This document shows, in pieces, positions 34,175-46,844 of a stretch of DNA of 64,000 bases; positions within the stretch are counted from its first letter, which is position 1; every line of letters begins with the position of its first letter. The stretch spans positions 248,001 to 312,000 of the forward strand of contig JABSSW010000015.1 in NCBI GenBank assembly GCA_018902385.1. The letters run 5' to 3'. The position numbers were made by a program, and so were the translations under genes. The notes under the pieces were generated by a model, which did not search any database, was not told the origin of the DNA, and worked only from the letters and a program-made list of their open reading frames with translations. The stretch comes from Physcia stellaris. Taxonomy: Eukaryota > Ascomycota > Lecanoromycetes > Caliciales > Physciaceae.

Positions 34175-34601
34175 AGACTCGACGAGAGCTAGCTACTTAA
34201 CGCGATAGCCTCCTTGGTATTGACCAGTGGCATCGAGGATACTGCCTGGGTCATCTGTGCCAAATACAAGGAAGTTGGTACTTGAGAGTCGCTTCTAATT
34301 ACGTATCAGCTTCAGGGCATGTCAATCCCCACAAATTATTTAGAGTTAACGGCCCGCAGCCTGGCAGCGAAGCCACGAGGAACCCGGAGAACCCTGAATC
34401 TAAGCAAACTAACGGGGATCACGTCCCCGGAGATAACCCCTAGCTGAATTCACAGAGAAATGCTGTTGACTGATGAGATAGGCTGAAACATTCCGATGGT
34501 AATAGATCACTGTATGTCAATATTCTGCGTCCTCATCATTGCCGATATTTGGTTCAAAACATTTCGATAGAAGAAGTGCACCTGCATCTGCATATTTGCC
34601 C
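34175..34601. promoter_or_regulatory. Divergent promoter region, GEM1/creC
   Basis: 427 nt lie between outward-facing start codons. It contains both 5' regions. I do not name factor sites. Confidence 0.5.
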
Positions 34602-36715
34602 ATGTTGCGAGTGCCGAACTTTGTCCAATCGGAAACGCCAAAGCTAACTTCTCCAGCATCCTTCCCACCCCTCCGCGCTATCCCACCCAGCCCAACAATG
34701 CCTACGTGCCCTCAGGTCAAGGAGGCATGGCCGCTCCTCTCATCGAGTCCAGCAACACCATAAGCCACCCCACCGGTCCGGAATTCCAATTGGCTGTTGG
34801 CGAAGGTATCCATATCCCACATGACCGAACTAGCACCATAGCTCATTAGTGGTGCGATAGGAATCTATATCCTTCGCGATAGCATCCACCTTGCCACTCC
34901 TCATCCATATCCCCACGAAAACAGTAGCGCCAACCCGAACCCGTTGGCATCTACCCTCACTTCAGTAACTTCTGGAGTTAAGCTTTCACTGTGTACTGTT
35001 ACCCCCCGAAAGACTTCGCCACATGTCTACAATGCTGGTAATGGGAGTGTGAGGTCAAGCAATGAGAGTCACGATGTCAAGGAAAGTGATACGGAATCCG
35101 GGGAATCGCGCGATGTGCTTCGCAATGGTGCGAGCTCGCATGGCTTGGCATCTACATTGTCGGGCAAGCCTCCTGCCTTTGGAGGCGACAACATGCTCTT
35201 GACGACGTTGGCCGGTAAAGAAGGCGCAAAGCGCAGGAAGCCAAAATCTAGTCTGCTCAAGAGTAGCTCAACATACATCTCTAGGGTTATGACGAACGAG
35301 AACCTGAATAAACGGATTCAGGAGCATAGCTCCGAGGGCCTTTTTGCATTTGCTAACGTCAACAGAGCGTTCAATTGGCTGGATATGTCGTCTCCCCCAA
35401 ATTCTAAGGTATATGCCTGTCGTGGGTGTGAAAGCTTGTGGTGCTTATCGTTACTCTAGGCGGATTTTCTTGTGAAAATTCTGTTTGCGAAGGCCCATGT
35501 TCTATGCCATGACACGAATCAGGCCACAAGAGGCGTGGGCCATTTAGATGTAGTCATGGGCACATCTACCGGAGATGTCATGTGGTTCGAAGCGTATACG
35601 CAAAAGTATTTTCGGATAAATAAAAATGCATGTCATGAAATGGTTCTGGTGTGGTAATGAGACACTAACAATGTCTCAGGGCATCATCAACCCTGCACCT
35701 GTCACGGATATTCGCTGGCTACCAGGTAGCGAACATCTCTTTCTCGCAGCTCACATGGACGGCACCTTGATCGTATATGACAAGGAGAGAGAAGATGCTG
35801 CGTTCATCCCCGAAGAGATGGATCTGTTGACTACCGAGAGCGATGGTGTTGATGCCGAACATGTACCTCTACATATAAACAAGTCCGTTAACTCTAAGAA
35901 CCAGAAGACGAATCCAGTTTCCGCATGGAAATTATCAACGGATCGTATCAACGAGCTGGCCTTCTCACCTGACTGTCGTCATCTCGCTGTGGTCTCGGAA
36001 GACGGTTCGTTACGAATTATCAATTATCTGAAGGAGCAGTAAGGAGATCATATTTCAAACTTCCTGCAAGCAGCAGTCGCTCACTCTTGGCAGGTTGACA
36101 GATCTCTATCCTAGTTACTACGGCGGATTTACTTGCGTGTGTTGGTCGCCTGACGGCAAATACATTCTAACAGGAGGTCAAGATGACTTGGTCTCAATCT
36201 GGTCGTTGACGGAACGGCGCATCGTGGCTCGTTGTCCAGGCCATCATTCGTGGGTGACATGCGTCGCTTTTGATCCATGGAGATGCGACGAGCGGAATTA
36301 CCGGTTTGGCAGCGTCGGAGAAGATAGGAGACTCTTATTGTGGGATTTCAGTGTTGGTATGCTGCATCGCCCCAAGGCCGTTTCAGTGACCGCACGACAA
36401 AGAGGCAGCATTGTTTCCTATGCACCCACCCGCAATCGTGCAGAAAGCCAGGCAACGATGCGATTCCGCTCGAATTCGACGTTGCCATCAAGCAGCGAGG
36501 ACGAGGATGATCTTCTGGAACATGCGGTGGAGTCTCGAACTAGAACTGCTGAGTTGCCGCCTGTGATGTCCAAAATAGTTGACGATGACCCACTGAGCTG
36601 GGTTGGCTTCGATGAAGACTCCGTAATAACAGCATGCGCGGCGGGACATATTCGAACGTGGGATCGCCCTCAAGAAGGAGTAAACAGCAGTCAAATCAAC
36701 TTATCTGCAAGATGA
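34602..36715 (+). CDS. creC: CreC-like WD40 protein (partner of the CreB deubiquitinase)
   Basis: CreC carries WD40 repeats and stabilises the CreB ubiquitin protease, acting in carbon catabolite repression. Six exons: 34602-34606, 34657-34805, 34861-35408, 35460-35627, 35680-36038 and 36094-36715, giving 616 aa. The start [11 protein letters not shown] matches the family's MFVLPPPPPRY only if the first intron is GC-AG (GCGAGT..CTAAC..CCAG, 34607-34656). The fourth intron is also GC-AG (GCATGT..CTAAC..CTCAG, 35628-35679) and rejoins INKN to [20 protein letters not shown]. Family landmarks include [38 protein letters not shown] and the C-terminal GHIRTWDRP. All six exons keep phase. Confidence 0.92.
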
Positions 36716-37427
36716 ACAGTAACGAGGACTGAGAGAATGAAGCAGCTGAATCTGTATGTGGTTAGATGGAGTGACCGCGGTGTTCCATTGTTGCGAAAAA
36801 ACAGCAAGTATACCAGAGCAGCACACTTGTTGGAATTTCGCACTCAACAGTCCACATCGTGACTTGAATGTGAAGCCTGATCGTGGATCCATCTTGATGA
36901 TCGAACGGATCGACTGCTTCTTTCTACTAAGGCGACTGTTGTACGATCAACCGCAAGGTTACATACGCGTAATCGAAAGCTATCAGCTTGCCGATTGAGA
37001 AGTGCTGCAGACTATCGCGCTTTCTTTGCATGGTTGAAGAGCTCTCTGCAAACATTCTACAAACGGAAGTGGCCAACCACCAACCTGACACTTCGTTGTG
37101 CGCCTTCAACGGGAATCAGCCATGACGCTGCTCGAAGCTAAGTAGACATTTTACGGCGCATCAATCGCATCTTGGCTTGACCGTGCTATTCTTGCCCGTG
37201 GAGTCGTTGTTCGTGGCTCCGTCCTGCGAATCAGAGCTCCTTTATCCACACTAAATCAGTCCTTCGCCTTCAGTCACAACCTGTCACACTATCTGTTTCC
37301 TTCTTATCGGACATCTTACAAACTAAATCTCTCGGCTTTTCCAACCAGCTTCGTACGGCTCTTGCAGTCTCCGACTGAGCAGTTTGTATTAACACCACTT
37401 GCTGGTGAACGTGCTTGGATTCGGGAC
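36716..37427. other. Intergenic, creC to arrestin gene
   Basis: 712 nt downstream of creC and upstream of the arrestin gene on the same strand. No RNA gene or repeat is seen. Confidence 0.5.
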
Positions 37428-39583
37428 ATGGCTCAAGCAACGCTTGGGAGTAGCATACTTGGACGACTAACTCAAGGTGCAAGCTCTATAAAGCTATTTG
37501 AAATCAGGTGATTAGATCCATACTCTTGGTGTTCATTTGGAATTGTCGCCTGACTCAGTTGGCATCTGATTTCGCGAATGATGTTTTCAGCCCTAGAAGA
37601 CGCTCTGTCTTGAAGTCTGCGGCCCTTTTACAGAAGAGACTACTGTGTACGTTTCGCGAGAAGGATGTAGTGAAGCTGACTCGGGCGTTTTGCTAGACTT
37701 GAAGAGAATCCTATATTTCTTCGAGGAGCCCGTAACGACGCCTCCGATGTGGTGTTAAAAGGTACACTGGTTTTATGTCTATCAGAGCCCCTTCATAATT
37801 TCCAAGGGTTACGTCTTCGTTTTACTGGGGATAAGAAAATGAAGTACGCTAACGTCATGGTTGGTGTGGTTTGACCTGGCGTTGCCCTAACTTATCTCAG
37901 GTTCATTGATCTTAGAACCCACGCCATGTACCATGGCGAGACTAAACGGATTGCTCGCAGAGTATGGGAGTGGAAGTTAGGTGGGAGTGGAGAGATTCTG
38001 GAGGCTGGCAACTATTCAAAACCTTTTGAATTAGCTCTGCCCGGTAACACTGTACGTGTTTCGTTTCCCGCCAGGATCAACGACAATCGCAAATGAAAAG
38101 AGCTAATTGCTTATCAATCTCAAGCCCGAAAGTATTGAAGGCCTTGATGATAATTGGATAATTTACCGCCTAAAAGCCAGAATCGTCAGGGGTTTAATAC
38201 AAAAAGACGAGATCACAAGGAAAAACATTCGTATTGTCAGAACATTGGGTCCGCCGGACCTCGATTCTACGCTTGAGATGTTAATTGAGCAGTCGGTGCA
38301 GGACGATTGGGCGGGCAAGGTTCGCTATACCATCAGTGTGCCAAGTACAGCATTCGCCTACGGCGCATGTATCGAGATTAGATCCGTCATTTCGCATCTG
38401 GTGAAAGGCTATAAGGTTGAGAAGGTCGTGATTCGTCTCAGGGAAGCACAGCAATTAACGTTGGTGGAAAAGGATGGATCAAAGCCTCAGCACCACTGGG
38501 TGCGGACTATTGGGATAGCAGAAAACGAGTATCGTAGGTCGCTGTTCTCTATTGACACGAGATGGTCATATCTTAACCCTTCTTTGCTTGAAAGCCTGCC
38601 TACGTGTGGTAATTGCTGACTCTTGAACCGCCAACAGCATTTGCTGCAAATCTGGAGAGCCAGCAAACCTCCAATGACGGGGCCTTGCAACAAGAATACG
38701 CTTTCTCCAGCAACATTTCGATACCTCGAAATCTGAGAGAATGCATGCAAAGTGTTGGCCATTCAGGCTTCAGAATCGAGCATTACCTTAAATACAACGT
38801 GCAAGTCCGGTGTCCTGAAAACCGTCTCCACCAGGTTAGTGCCTCATCATAGAGCGGCCTTTTTCTCACACATCGCAGATGGAGGGTCGTCTACGTCTTC
38901 ACCTATATATTTCTCCACAACTTCCCGTGGACAGTAATAACAACGTGACAAGCCCTAACTACCGGGCTCTGTCGGCAGAGGCTATGAATGCTCTTACACC
39001 TCCAGATTATGGCGATCATTGGCTTGATCAATTATACAGTGATATCGATCACACCGGGTATGACACTCCGACTGCGCAGGCAAGCGGGTCGACCACGCCG
39101 CACGGCCCAGGAAGTCGTAGTACATCGAACGATAACCTAACATCAATGCACACACATGCATCCAGCAGCGGCGCAGCTAAGGCGTTGCAAACCCGTCCAG
39201 ATGAGCTGAATGATGAAGAAGGAAACGGTAATCAAGCAACAGTGAACAGTCAGGGACCTCCAAGACGTCAAGTGCGTTTCTTCCTTCAGTCCCGACGGAC
39301 GTCAGAAGACGGACATAGTGTGCCAGCTAGCACGCAAACACCAAGACAATCATCTCACTCCGAATTTAGCGATGAGGATCTCGCTCGTGTACCATCATAC
39401 TCGACAGCTCTTCAATCGCGCTCGGAGGTCCCTATAGACACTACTTTACCAACATACCAGAATGTCGTGACAACTTCGGAGCCGTCGCCGCCAGCGCAAC
39501 GGCCAAGTGGGCCAACCAGCGTGTTGGTAAGACGAGGTGGTAGAGAAAGGGCGTTGTCAGGTAGCGAGGAGACAGCGCCTTGA
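37428..39583 (+). CDS. CreD/Rod1-type alpha-arrestin (ubiquitin-ligase adaptor)
   Basis: Fungal alpha-arrestins recruit the Rsp5/HulA ubiquitin ligase to membrane transporters. Six exons: 37428-37507, 37697-37843, 37901-38051, 38125-38533, 38638-38834 and 38879-39583 (562 aa, all in phase). The arrestin N-lobe reads SIKLFEIRLEENPIFLRG then VVLKGTLVLCLSEPLHNF and LRLRFTGDKKMK. The C-lobe begins PESIEGLDDNWIIYRLKARI. The tail holds NALTPPDYGDHWLDQLYSDI, which includes a PPxY motif for WW domains of the ligase, and VPSYSTALQ, both typical of the CreD group. It lies next to creC on the same strand. Whether it is CreD itself or a paralogue is undecided. Confidence 0.88.
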
Positions 39584-40120
39584 TATTGCTCTCATTAGTA
39601 CTATCACAGAGGCTTCTAAGATTTACTCGAAGTCCTACCAACGCTAAAGATCTTGAGCCTTTGTCTCCGAAGATTCTGTGTAGCTTGTAGAGGGCAGCTC
39701 ACGAGTACTTCAGGATTATTGGAAGACTTTGTATGATTACATAGGTCTGTTCAGGGGAAAACGGGTATTCTTCTTGGCCTCTGTTACTTGTTTTCCAACA
39801 TCAGTATGGGAGTATTGCAGAAAAGACCGAGTGTTAACATGTTGCTTTAATTGCTTTCCATATGCTTTGGAACGACTGAAGTCGTGTAGCTCATTTTTGT
39901 GTGCTTGAAGCTTTCCGAAGATGTGGATCAGTGCTTGGCAACAAAACGCAGATCTAGATCATGCAGTCTGACGTCAATCGTGGGTCACTGGGCAAGAATG
40001 TCCATGATCGCTGCAACTGCTTGCCAACACACTTTACATTCGAGATACTCAAGACAAAAGCTCTTTCAGGCACTATATCAAACGCTCCTCTATTCAATTA
40101 TTCCCAATTTGTCCGTAGCA
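39584..40120. other. Intergenic, arrestin to SLM1
   Basis: 537 nt between two plus-strand genes. The frame 39899-40231 overlaps the SLM1 5' end and is not supported as a gene. Confidence 0.5.
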
Positions 40121-41707
40121 ATGGCTGCTCAGTCAAGTCTACCGCATCGTGGCACGGGAATGTCCGATGATGCCGTTCCAGACACTGACCCCAGCGATGT
40201 ACGACTCCTCTGGGCTTGCTTTGTGTTTTGAACGCTGTCTCGCCATAATTACTAAATGGATCCCAGACTTCGAAGATCTTACTAGAGCGCCTTCAGGCAT
40301 ACAAACATGCTGTCGGCTACTTGGAGGACTATATTTCGACAACAGAAAAAATGCAGAAGACACATGCAAAGGAATATGAAAAGATACTTAAGGTAGGTCC
40401 TCGTCGTCTTTATTGCGGGTATCTCAGCTCCAAGTCTGTATGCTAACATCGTTAAGACCGTGTCGCACCCGTTGAAAGAAGGGCAGCATTTCGATCAGAG
40501 CTTGGGAGGAATCGCTGGCCTTTTCGAGAACATTAGGTCTAATACCCAGGGTATCGCCAACTCTCACCTCGAGACCGAGAAGAATATCAGAGGCTCTGTG
40601 CTTCCAATCCTTGAACGGCTCCACACTGAGATCAAGAACAAATCCAAAGAGTTATCCGGTGGTGCTGTCAAAGGCTCTAAGAGCGTCGACAAGGCTAGAA
40701 ACGTAACTCAGAAGCACATCGAGCTTCTCGGTCAGCATACCGCCACGTTTGCTTCTTCGGGAGGAAAGGTTGATGCGGCGAATGATCCCTACATCCTTCA
40801 ACGAGGTGTTAACCACCGCCTTGGGAAACAAGTTCTCGAAGAAAACAATAATCGGGAAGACCTTATCGCTGTGCAAAACTCCTTCCAACAGTTTGAGGCG
40901 CACGTGATTCAAACCATTCAACAGGCGATGACAGCGTTTCTTCAGTATATTGGTGGTCAGTTTGAACGGCAGCGGGGAATGTATGCCGACATGGTATCGA
41001 CAGCACAGAAGATTCCACCGGATTTCGAATTCAGAGGGTTCATCAAGCGCAATAGCGATTACCTCATAGACCCCTCGGCCCCAAAACGAACAGCGTCGAA
41101 CATCTCTTTCCCAAATCAAAACCATGCATCTACCAAGCCATTGATATCCGGAACCCTGGAACGCAAATCCCGCGCCCTTGGAGGTCTCAAAGGATATAAT
41201 ACGGGCTTCTATGCAGTCACACCCAGCAAGTATTTTCATGAATTCAAGGATGATGACGATTTCCGGAAGGATCCCAGCCCCGAGCTATCTCTATATCTTC
41301 CAGACTGCACTATCGGAGGGGTCAGTGGCGAGAAGTTCAATGTCAAGGGAAAGGATGTCTCGAAAGGCAAGGTCGGAAGTGCCATGTCGATGAGCCACGA
41401 GCTGTCTTTCAAGGCACACTCGCCGGCAGACGCGGAAAAATGGTGGGCAGCCATCAGTGAGGCAGCTGGCGCCCACAATGTCACCAACGATCTTCCATCG
41501 CCCACCAGTCCCGTGGAGAGCAGGAATGTGTCAGGACAGCAGTATCCGCCGGAGAAGAAGACCGACCCTGTGCAGACCCAGGGGTTGCCGGCGGGTCAAG
41601 GTCCACAGAGCGCATCGGCAACACCAGGATCGGGGGGTGCGCTCAGCGCAGGGACAATGAGAAGTCCTGGAAGTTCCGGTGTGAGCGGAGCACCAGGCCA
41701 GTATTAG
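40121..41707 (+). CDS. SLM1: Slm1/Slm2-like PH-domain TORC2 effector
   Basis: Slm proteins bind PI(4,5)P2 at the plasma membrane (eisosome region) and couple TORC2 to its kinases. Exons are 40121-40198, 40267-40392 and 40457-41707 (484 aa, all phase 0). Residues ~27-260 form a helical, BAR-like region (SKILLERLQAYKHAVGYLED, then EKNIRGSVLPILERLHTEIK and FEAHVIQTIQQAMTAFLQYI). A PH domain follows at about 285-400: SGTLERKSRALGGLKGYNTG, FYAVTPSKYFHEF, then SHELSFKAHSPADAEKWWAA. The C-terminus is Pro/Gly/Ser-rich and disordered. Confidence 0.9.
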
Positions 41708-42174
41708 ACGGTCTGAGATTTACTGCTTTCTTTCGAAAGGGAAGCGGTGCGGTCTGCCTAGAATTTGTCGAAATTTTCAAATGTGCTCCTGCAGCATGTA
41801 GCTAGCGCGATGAGAAGTTTTTGTAAATGATGCGTTGTCACGGATTGTATGATTTAACATGCGATGGTTATGATCTTTGTTGGAGGGCGATCATTGGGGT
41901 CTGAGATCTGGAAAAGTGAATTTGGCCGCCTCGGCCGTACTGTATGCTGCGGCCCCCTGCTACCCCCTGGCTTTGCTTTTAGCGCCGAAAGTGCAGCTCT
42001 TGCCCAAGACGGGACTGGAGATACTGATGTCCTAGTGATACTGTAGACGGAGTATCGTTATGATGTTGTTAGCTACAGACTCTTGAGATTTACCCATGCC
42101 ATGCGGAGTCATTGCCGCGGTTGTTTCAAATTTATCCTACGCGGTCGTTACCAGACATTCATTGAGCAATCCCC
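41708..42174. other. Intergenic, SLM1 to ZDS1
   Basis: 467 nt of 3' flank and upstream region. I see nothing further. Confidence 0.5.
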
Positions 42175-45100
42175 ATGCAGGTAAGCTTCACTTCACCTCT
42201 CCGGCTTTATATCCCAAAGATCAAGGAAACCTACCACAAGAGCTCAAAAAGAAGCGCGATCTAGAAAAGCTAGAAAGGCTCTGCGGCAGCCCTCCGTCAT
42301 CAAATCCGCATCGCTCTGCCTCATAATTGGATCATCTACCTGAGAGTCAATTATTAACGTGATACGGCTTTCTAGACTTCTTCAAGAGCTCCAGATCTTG
42401 GTGGACGTTATGCGGCCAAGCGGGGACACACTCCTCAATTGTCAATAAGCGATGATAGCCATCACGTCACAGAAGCGATTCGGGACATGTACGAAGACCA
42501 TAACTATGGAACACACGATCTACGACCATTGAGCTTCGTCACTCCTACTCCGCCTTCCGCATCGCAAGCCAAAGGTTCAAAATCTGGTACCGAGCACTTC
42601 AGATCGCCTCCAAATCAGACGCCAACCAAAGGAAAGATGGCACAGCAGACAAATGGGGTGCGGCCTGTAGTGGCTAGTAGGACGTACTCTTTCGAGCCAG
42701 AGACTGGGCAGCTCTCGCCAAAGGGCCCACTGCGCGAACGGTCCAATTCTGACACTGCAAACTCGGCTTTCCCACTAAATAACATCGACTACGAATCAAG
42801 CCCGGCAGCAGTGGCTCAAGAGCTCAGTAATTTGCAAGCAATACGGAGGATGTCTATGGACCACAATGCAGCGGGAGATCCAGACTTGCCATCCTTCAGC
42901 TCAAGTTTTGGCATTCCGAGCGCAGCGCCCACAGGTTCCTCTGATGAAGACGAAAAGGCCAGGATGTTTTGGGTCCCTGCACGACTTCATCCGGAGCTGG
43001 CGCCCACTGAGTTTCAAACATTCCTAAATAATAAAGTCGAATCCATCAAGAGGAGATCAGTCGATTTCTCACTCTCGCCCGACGGTTTGCAGCGTGAGGC
43101 ATCGGGTGGCGGCTTGAAGAGAAAAAAGTCTATGCTGTCACGACAGATTGACAATTCCGGTGGTAGAGGTGCTGAAGGATATCGGGATGGGGCAGAAGTT
43201 CTCGAGAGGAAAAAATCGCTGTCAGGCGCAGAGACATTAAATAACGGGATATCAAATCTTTCTGATCTGGAAGTTCTTGTTAACGACTCCGAAGTCCTCA
43301 TGCAGCGACTGAGTCTCGACACGGGACAGCAGGTGACTGGCGCTGAAGTTCTACCCGGCGAGGATATCCCAATCCTACCGACTGCACCATCAGGCAACTC
43401 ACTCCGAAGGTCGACACGCACAACATACCGGAGGGGCAGTCTCAAGAAAGGTGACCGTGTTCCATTTTCAAAGCGTGCAGCCAGAGCTGCCGAGACCGAT
43501 GCGGAAGACTCCCCTGTTTCGTCACCTTCTACATCTATAGGCGAAGGGTTGAACCTTACCAGGGTCCAGACCGAACCGATGCCTAGTGCTCCTCGAGTCG
43601 TCGAGAACTTCTCCAGGCCTGGCAGGGGAAACCGACGGCCCATGCAGACACAATCGCCAGCTGCCGCTCCTCAAGAAGAACCCTCGAAGCTTCAAAATCG
43701 ACCGCAATCAAGAGAAGGCCAATCTACTTCAACTCTTCCGCCCAAGCATTTCGTTTCCCAAATCGCATCGAATGGTCGCTCAAGTATTTCGCCCCAAGTC
43801 TTTGCTCAAGGGGTCCCACAGATTGTTGAGACGCCTCCACAACCAGAGGAATCGAGACCCACGCCAAAACAGAGTTATCTACCCGAGCGGGTCTCTTCGC
43901 ACGAGCCGCCACCTTCAAAACCGCCGCAAGGCCCACTGCCATTGGGACCGTCTGGCGCTCGAGGGCAGAAATGGCCTCCTCAGGGGCGACAGGCGCAGAA
44001 TGAGAAGAGTAATCAGACTTTGAGAGATATGGCAGCGCACCCATCGCCTTTGCCCGGCAACAGCACTAGAACGGATAGCTTATCGTTTATCCCTACTTTG
44101 ACAGAGGATAAGAAAGCCGAGAGTAAGAAAGCCAAAGACCGAAAAGAAAAGGAGAGCGTCGATGGCTCTCGAAAATCCAGTTGGAGTTGGGGTTCGCTTT
44201 TGCCTAGTAGTGAAGAAAAGGAGAAAGAGAAGAGACGTGAAGAAGAAGCCAAGAGGCCTAAGGCGAAAATCACCAAACCTCCAGAGAAAGGACACGACAA
44301 TACTAGGCTAGACTTACTTCAGACTGCAATGGAGGGCAACCGAGGCCGCGAAAGTCTGGTTCTTGATCGTGGTGACCTAAGACTGGAAGAGGAACGCAAA
44401 AAGGAGAGCACTCGAAAAGCCGCAGGTCACGAAGGTAAGAAGGAGAAAGACACCGGCCTATTCTCATCCATATTTGGAGGCAAGAAGAAGGCCGAGAAAG
44501 AAGCGGCAGGCAAGAAACACCCATCGCGTGGCTTATCCCCAGAGCCTCCACCGCGGATACTGAAGCCAGACGTCGACTACATGTGGACACGTTTTCCAAT
44601 TCTTGAAGAGCGAGCGATTTACCGCATGGCACACATCAAGCTCGCTAATCCACGTCGAGCACTGCATTCCCAGGTTCTACTTAGTAATTTCATGTATTCC
44701 TACTTGGCGAAAGTTCAGCAGATGCATCCCCAGATAGGCATATCAGCACAGAAACAACAGCAAGCACAGCAAAAGAAAGCCGATCAGCCAGAGGAGTTCC
44801 ACCAATACCAGAGGTATCAGGAGGTAAGTAATATAATCCCGATACAGTGATATTCTAGCTAAAAGCGTACAGCAACAGCAGAGGCAGCAGCAGCAAGAAG
44901 AGGCAGCCGCTGCGAAGAATGGCCCGCTACGAGCACCAGCTCAGCCCCAGACACAACAGCGAGACCCGGATACCATGTCAGAAGACACACTATTCGATCG
45001 AGATCATGACGAGCATGATAGCAGACATCGGCCGCAATCGAGAGCGAGTCAGCATAGTACATTGGTGGAGGGTAGCCGTCGTGGAGCGGATAGTGGTGTG

Positions 45101-45199
45101 CTTCACCACCGAAACAATCCTCCTCAGATCTCGGCATATCAATATCAGCAATCACAATTCGATGAACCAGGAAGGACAGCCGACGATGACATGTGGTGA
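42175..45199 (+). CDS. ZDS1: Zds1-like regulator of PP2A-Cdc55 (start exon tentative)
   Basis: Zds proteins control cell polarity and mitotic timing through PP2A-Cdc55. The main exon is 42376-44823, followed by 44873-45199 (49-nt intron, GTAAGT..CAG). The main exon is preceded by an in-frame TAG that serves as the splice acceptor, so a first exon lies upstream. The best candidate is ATGCAG at 42175-42180 with donor GTAAGC, giving ~926 aa. N-terminal landmarks are TPQLSISDDSHHVTEAIRDM and MFWVPARLHPELAPTEFQTF. Long basic, Ser/Lys/Glu-rich disordered stretches follow. The Zds C-terminal domain is clear: YMWTRFPILEERAIYRMAHI followed by QVLLSNFMYSYL. A Gln-rich segment bridges the last intron. 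Confidence 0.85.
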
Positions 45200-45834
45200 A
45201 CGACGGAAAGTGAGCAAGTTTCTGATCTATACAAAAATATGGCGATGGAAGGTATTATCATGGTGCCTCTTTGTCGATCAATACCTCCGTGCCCGGCATA
45301 TGGCATGGCTTACCGTGCGGACAATGTTAATGCTTGTACTACACATGAGGCTTTTCAAGCAAGGTCTCCTGGCGTTCCAAGGCCAGCCCAAAGGCAGGGC
45401 ATATCATAATAGGAAAACCTGACTGGCGTCGTCCGATGTTTTTTATCGTTTCATGTACATGACCCAAAAAATAGCAGCAGGCTTGAGAGCCTGACCGAGG
45501 CACATTGGAAAATTCCACGAAATCCTCTTGGTAGTTTGCGGTCGATCAAGTTTATCGATTCAGGCGCCTTCGAAGAGTAAGGTATGAGATCTCATGACTG
45601 TGATTGTTGAGTTATCACGGCTGATGAGGAAGTCGTTCGCAGGCTCGGCAAAACTTGCACAGCCACCCTGAATGGCATTCTAGAAGCGACCGTTCATGCG
45701 GGATGTCATCATCGCTATAAAAAGTGGCGTCAGTGTCGAAGATTCCAAATCGCATCCATATTCAGCCAACAGATTCCATAATTCTTCTTTCCTGATTGCG
45801 ACCGACTCACCCTGTCACGGCATCAAAGGAACTC
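45200..45834. other. Intergenic, ZDS1 to MsrB
   Basis: 635 nt. The frame 44919-45422 is a shadow of the last ZDS1 exon running into the 3' flank. No feature is supported. Confidence 0.5.
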
Positions 45835-46501
45835 ATGCGGTTTCCGTCTTTCCCTACAATAATACGAACTTTCTACACATTCACAAATACCACGGTCCGC
45901 CCAGTTTCAGCATCCCAAAAAGCCCTTGCACCCTTTACCCGGGGATCAATCATTAAGTCTATGCCCACCTTGCCCTTCATCGGATCTCTTTTCAGCAGTT
46001 CCAGCTCTTCCAAGAACATGTCGTACCCACTCCAGAAAAACGACAATGAGTGGCAAGCCGTTCTGAATAAGGGTAAGATATCTGTTCTAGCTTTAGCAGA
46101 GGGTTATCTAACTCGACTATACAGAGCAATTCCGCATTCTACGCGAAAAGGGTACCGAAGCTCCCTACACTGGCGTCTACGATAAACACATGCCCAGCAC
46201 CGGCGTCTATACTTGCGCCGGCTGTAACACCCCTCTTTACAAGGCGACCCACAAATTCAAATCAGGCTGCGGCTGGCCTGCATACTTCGACTCGATCCCA
46301 GGCGCTGTCACCAGACACACCGATAGCACCTTTGGCATGGCGAGGACGGAGATTGTATGCAGTAATTGTGGCGGCCATCTGGGACATGTTTTCAAGGGAG
46401 AGGGGTATCCAACGCCGACGGATGAGAGGCACTGCGTCAATAGCATAAGTCTGACATTCAAGGAGGATGAAGGGAGGGGCGGAAGTGACGGGGTAAAATG
46501 A
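45835..46501 (+). CDS. msrB: Methionine-R-sulfoxide reductase B with likely mitochondrial presequence
   Basis: MsrB reduces the R form of methionine sulfoxide in proteins, using thioredoxin. Exons are 45835-46072 and 46125-46501 (52-nt intron, GTAAGA, CTAAC, CAG), giving 204 aa. Both zinc CxxC motifs are present (TCAGCNTP and CSNCGGHLGHVF). The catalytic Cys183 lies in ERHCVNSISLTF, and SGCGWPAYFD is typical. About 60 residues precede the catalytic domain, rich in Arg, Ser and Thr with few acids (MRFPSFPTIIRTFYTFTNTT), which suggests mitochondrial targeting. An internal ATG before SYPLQKNDNEW could give a shorter cytosolic form, an inference only. Confidence 0.93.
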
Positions 46502-46844
46502 TGGGGCAGCTCATGATTCACAGGTTTGGAGACTAGTAAAGTTGTTAAAAGTCGCTGTATTATGTAGGAACGAGAACCTGCTAGTCTTCTAGTGATTTTG
46601 GGTTCTCAACTAAGAGTTCCTTCAACAGATCACATTGGATTGAATTCGGTGATGCCTGAAATTGATAAATGAACCAATGAGAGAGCGCCTTTGATGTTCG
46701 CTTAAAAAGTATTCAGCCTTGTCAAGCGTTTAGTCCAACCGTTATCAAATACACTTACAGTCTGCTATTACATCGACCTCGATTTTACAAGGAAACATTA
46801 TCAGGAAAAAAATCACTGCTGTTTACATTGGCGGCCAAACAATC
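46502..46844. other. Intergenic, MsrB to AGE2
   Basis: 343 nt of flanking sequence with nothing recognised. Confidence 0.5.

Noticed and set aside
42096-42326. 76-codon frame as a separate gene or the ZDS1 first exon
   Set aside because: The frame does not join the ZDS1 main exon in phase and has no recognisable sequence; the short ATGCAG exon fits better.
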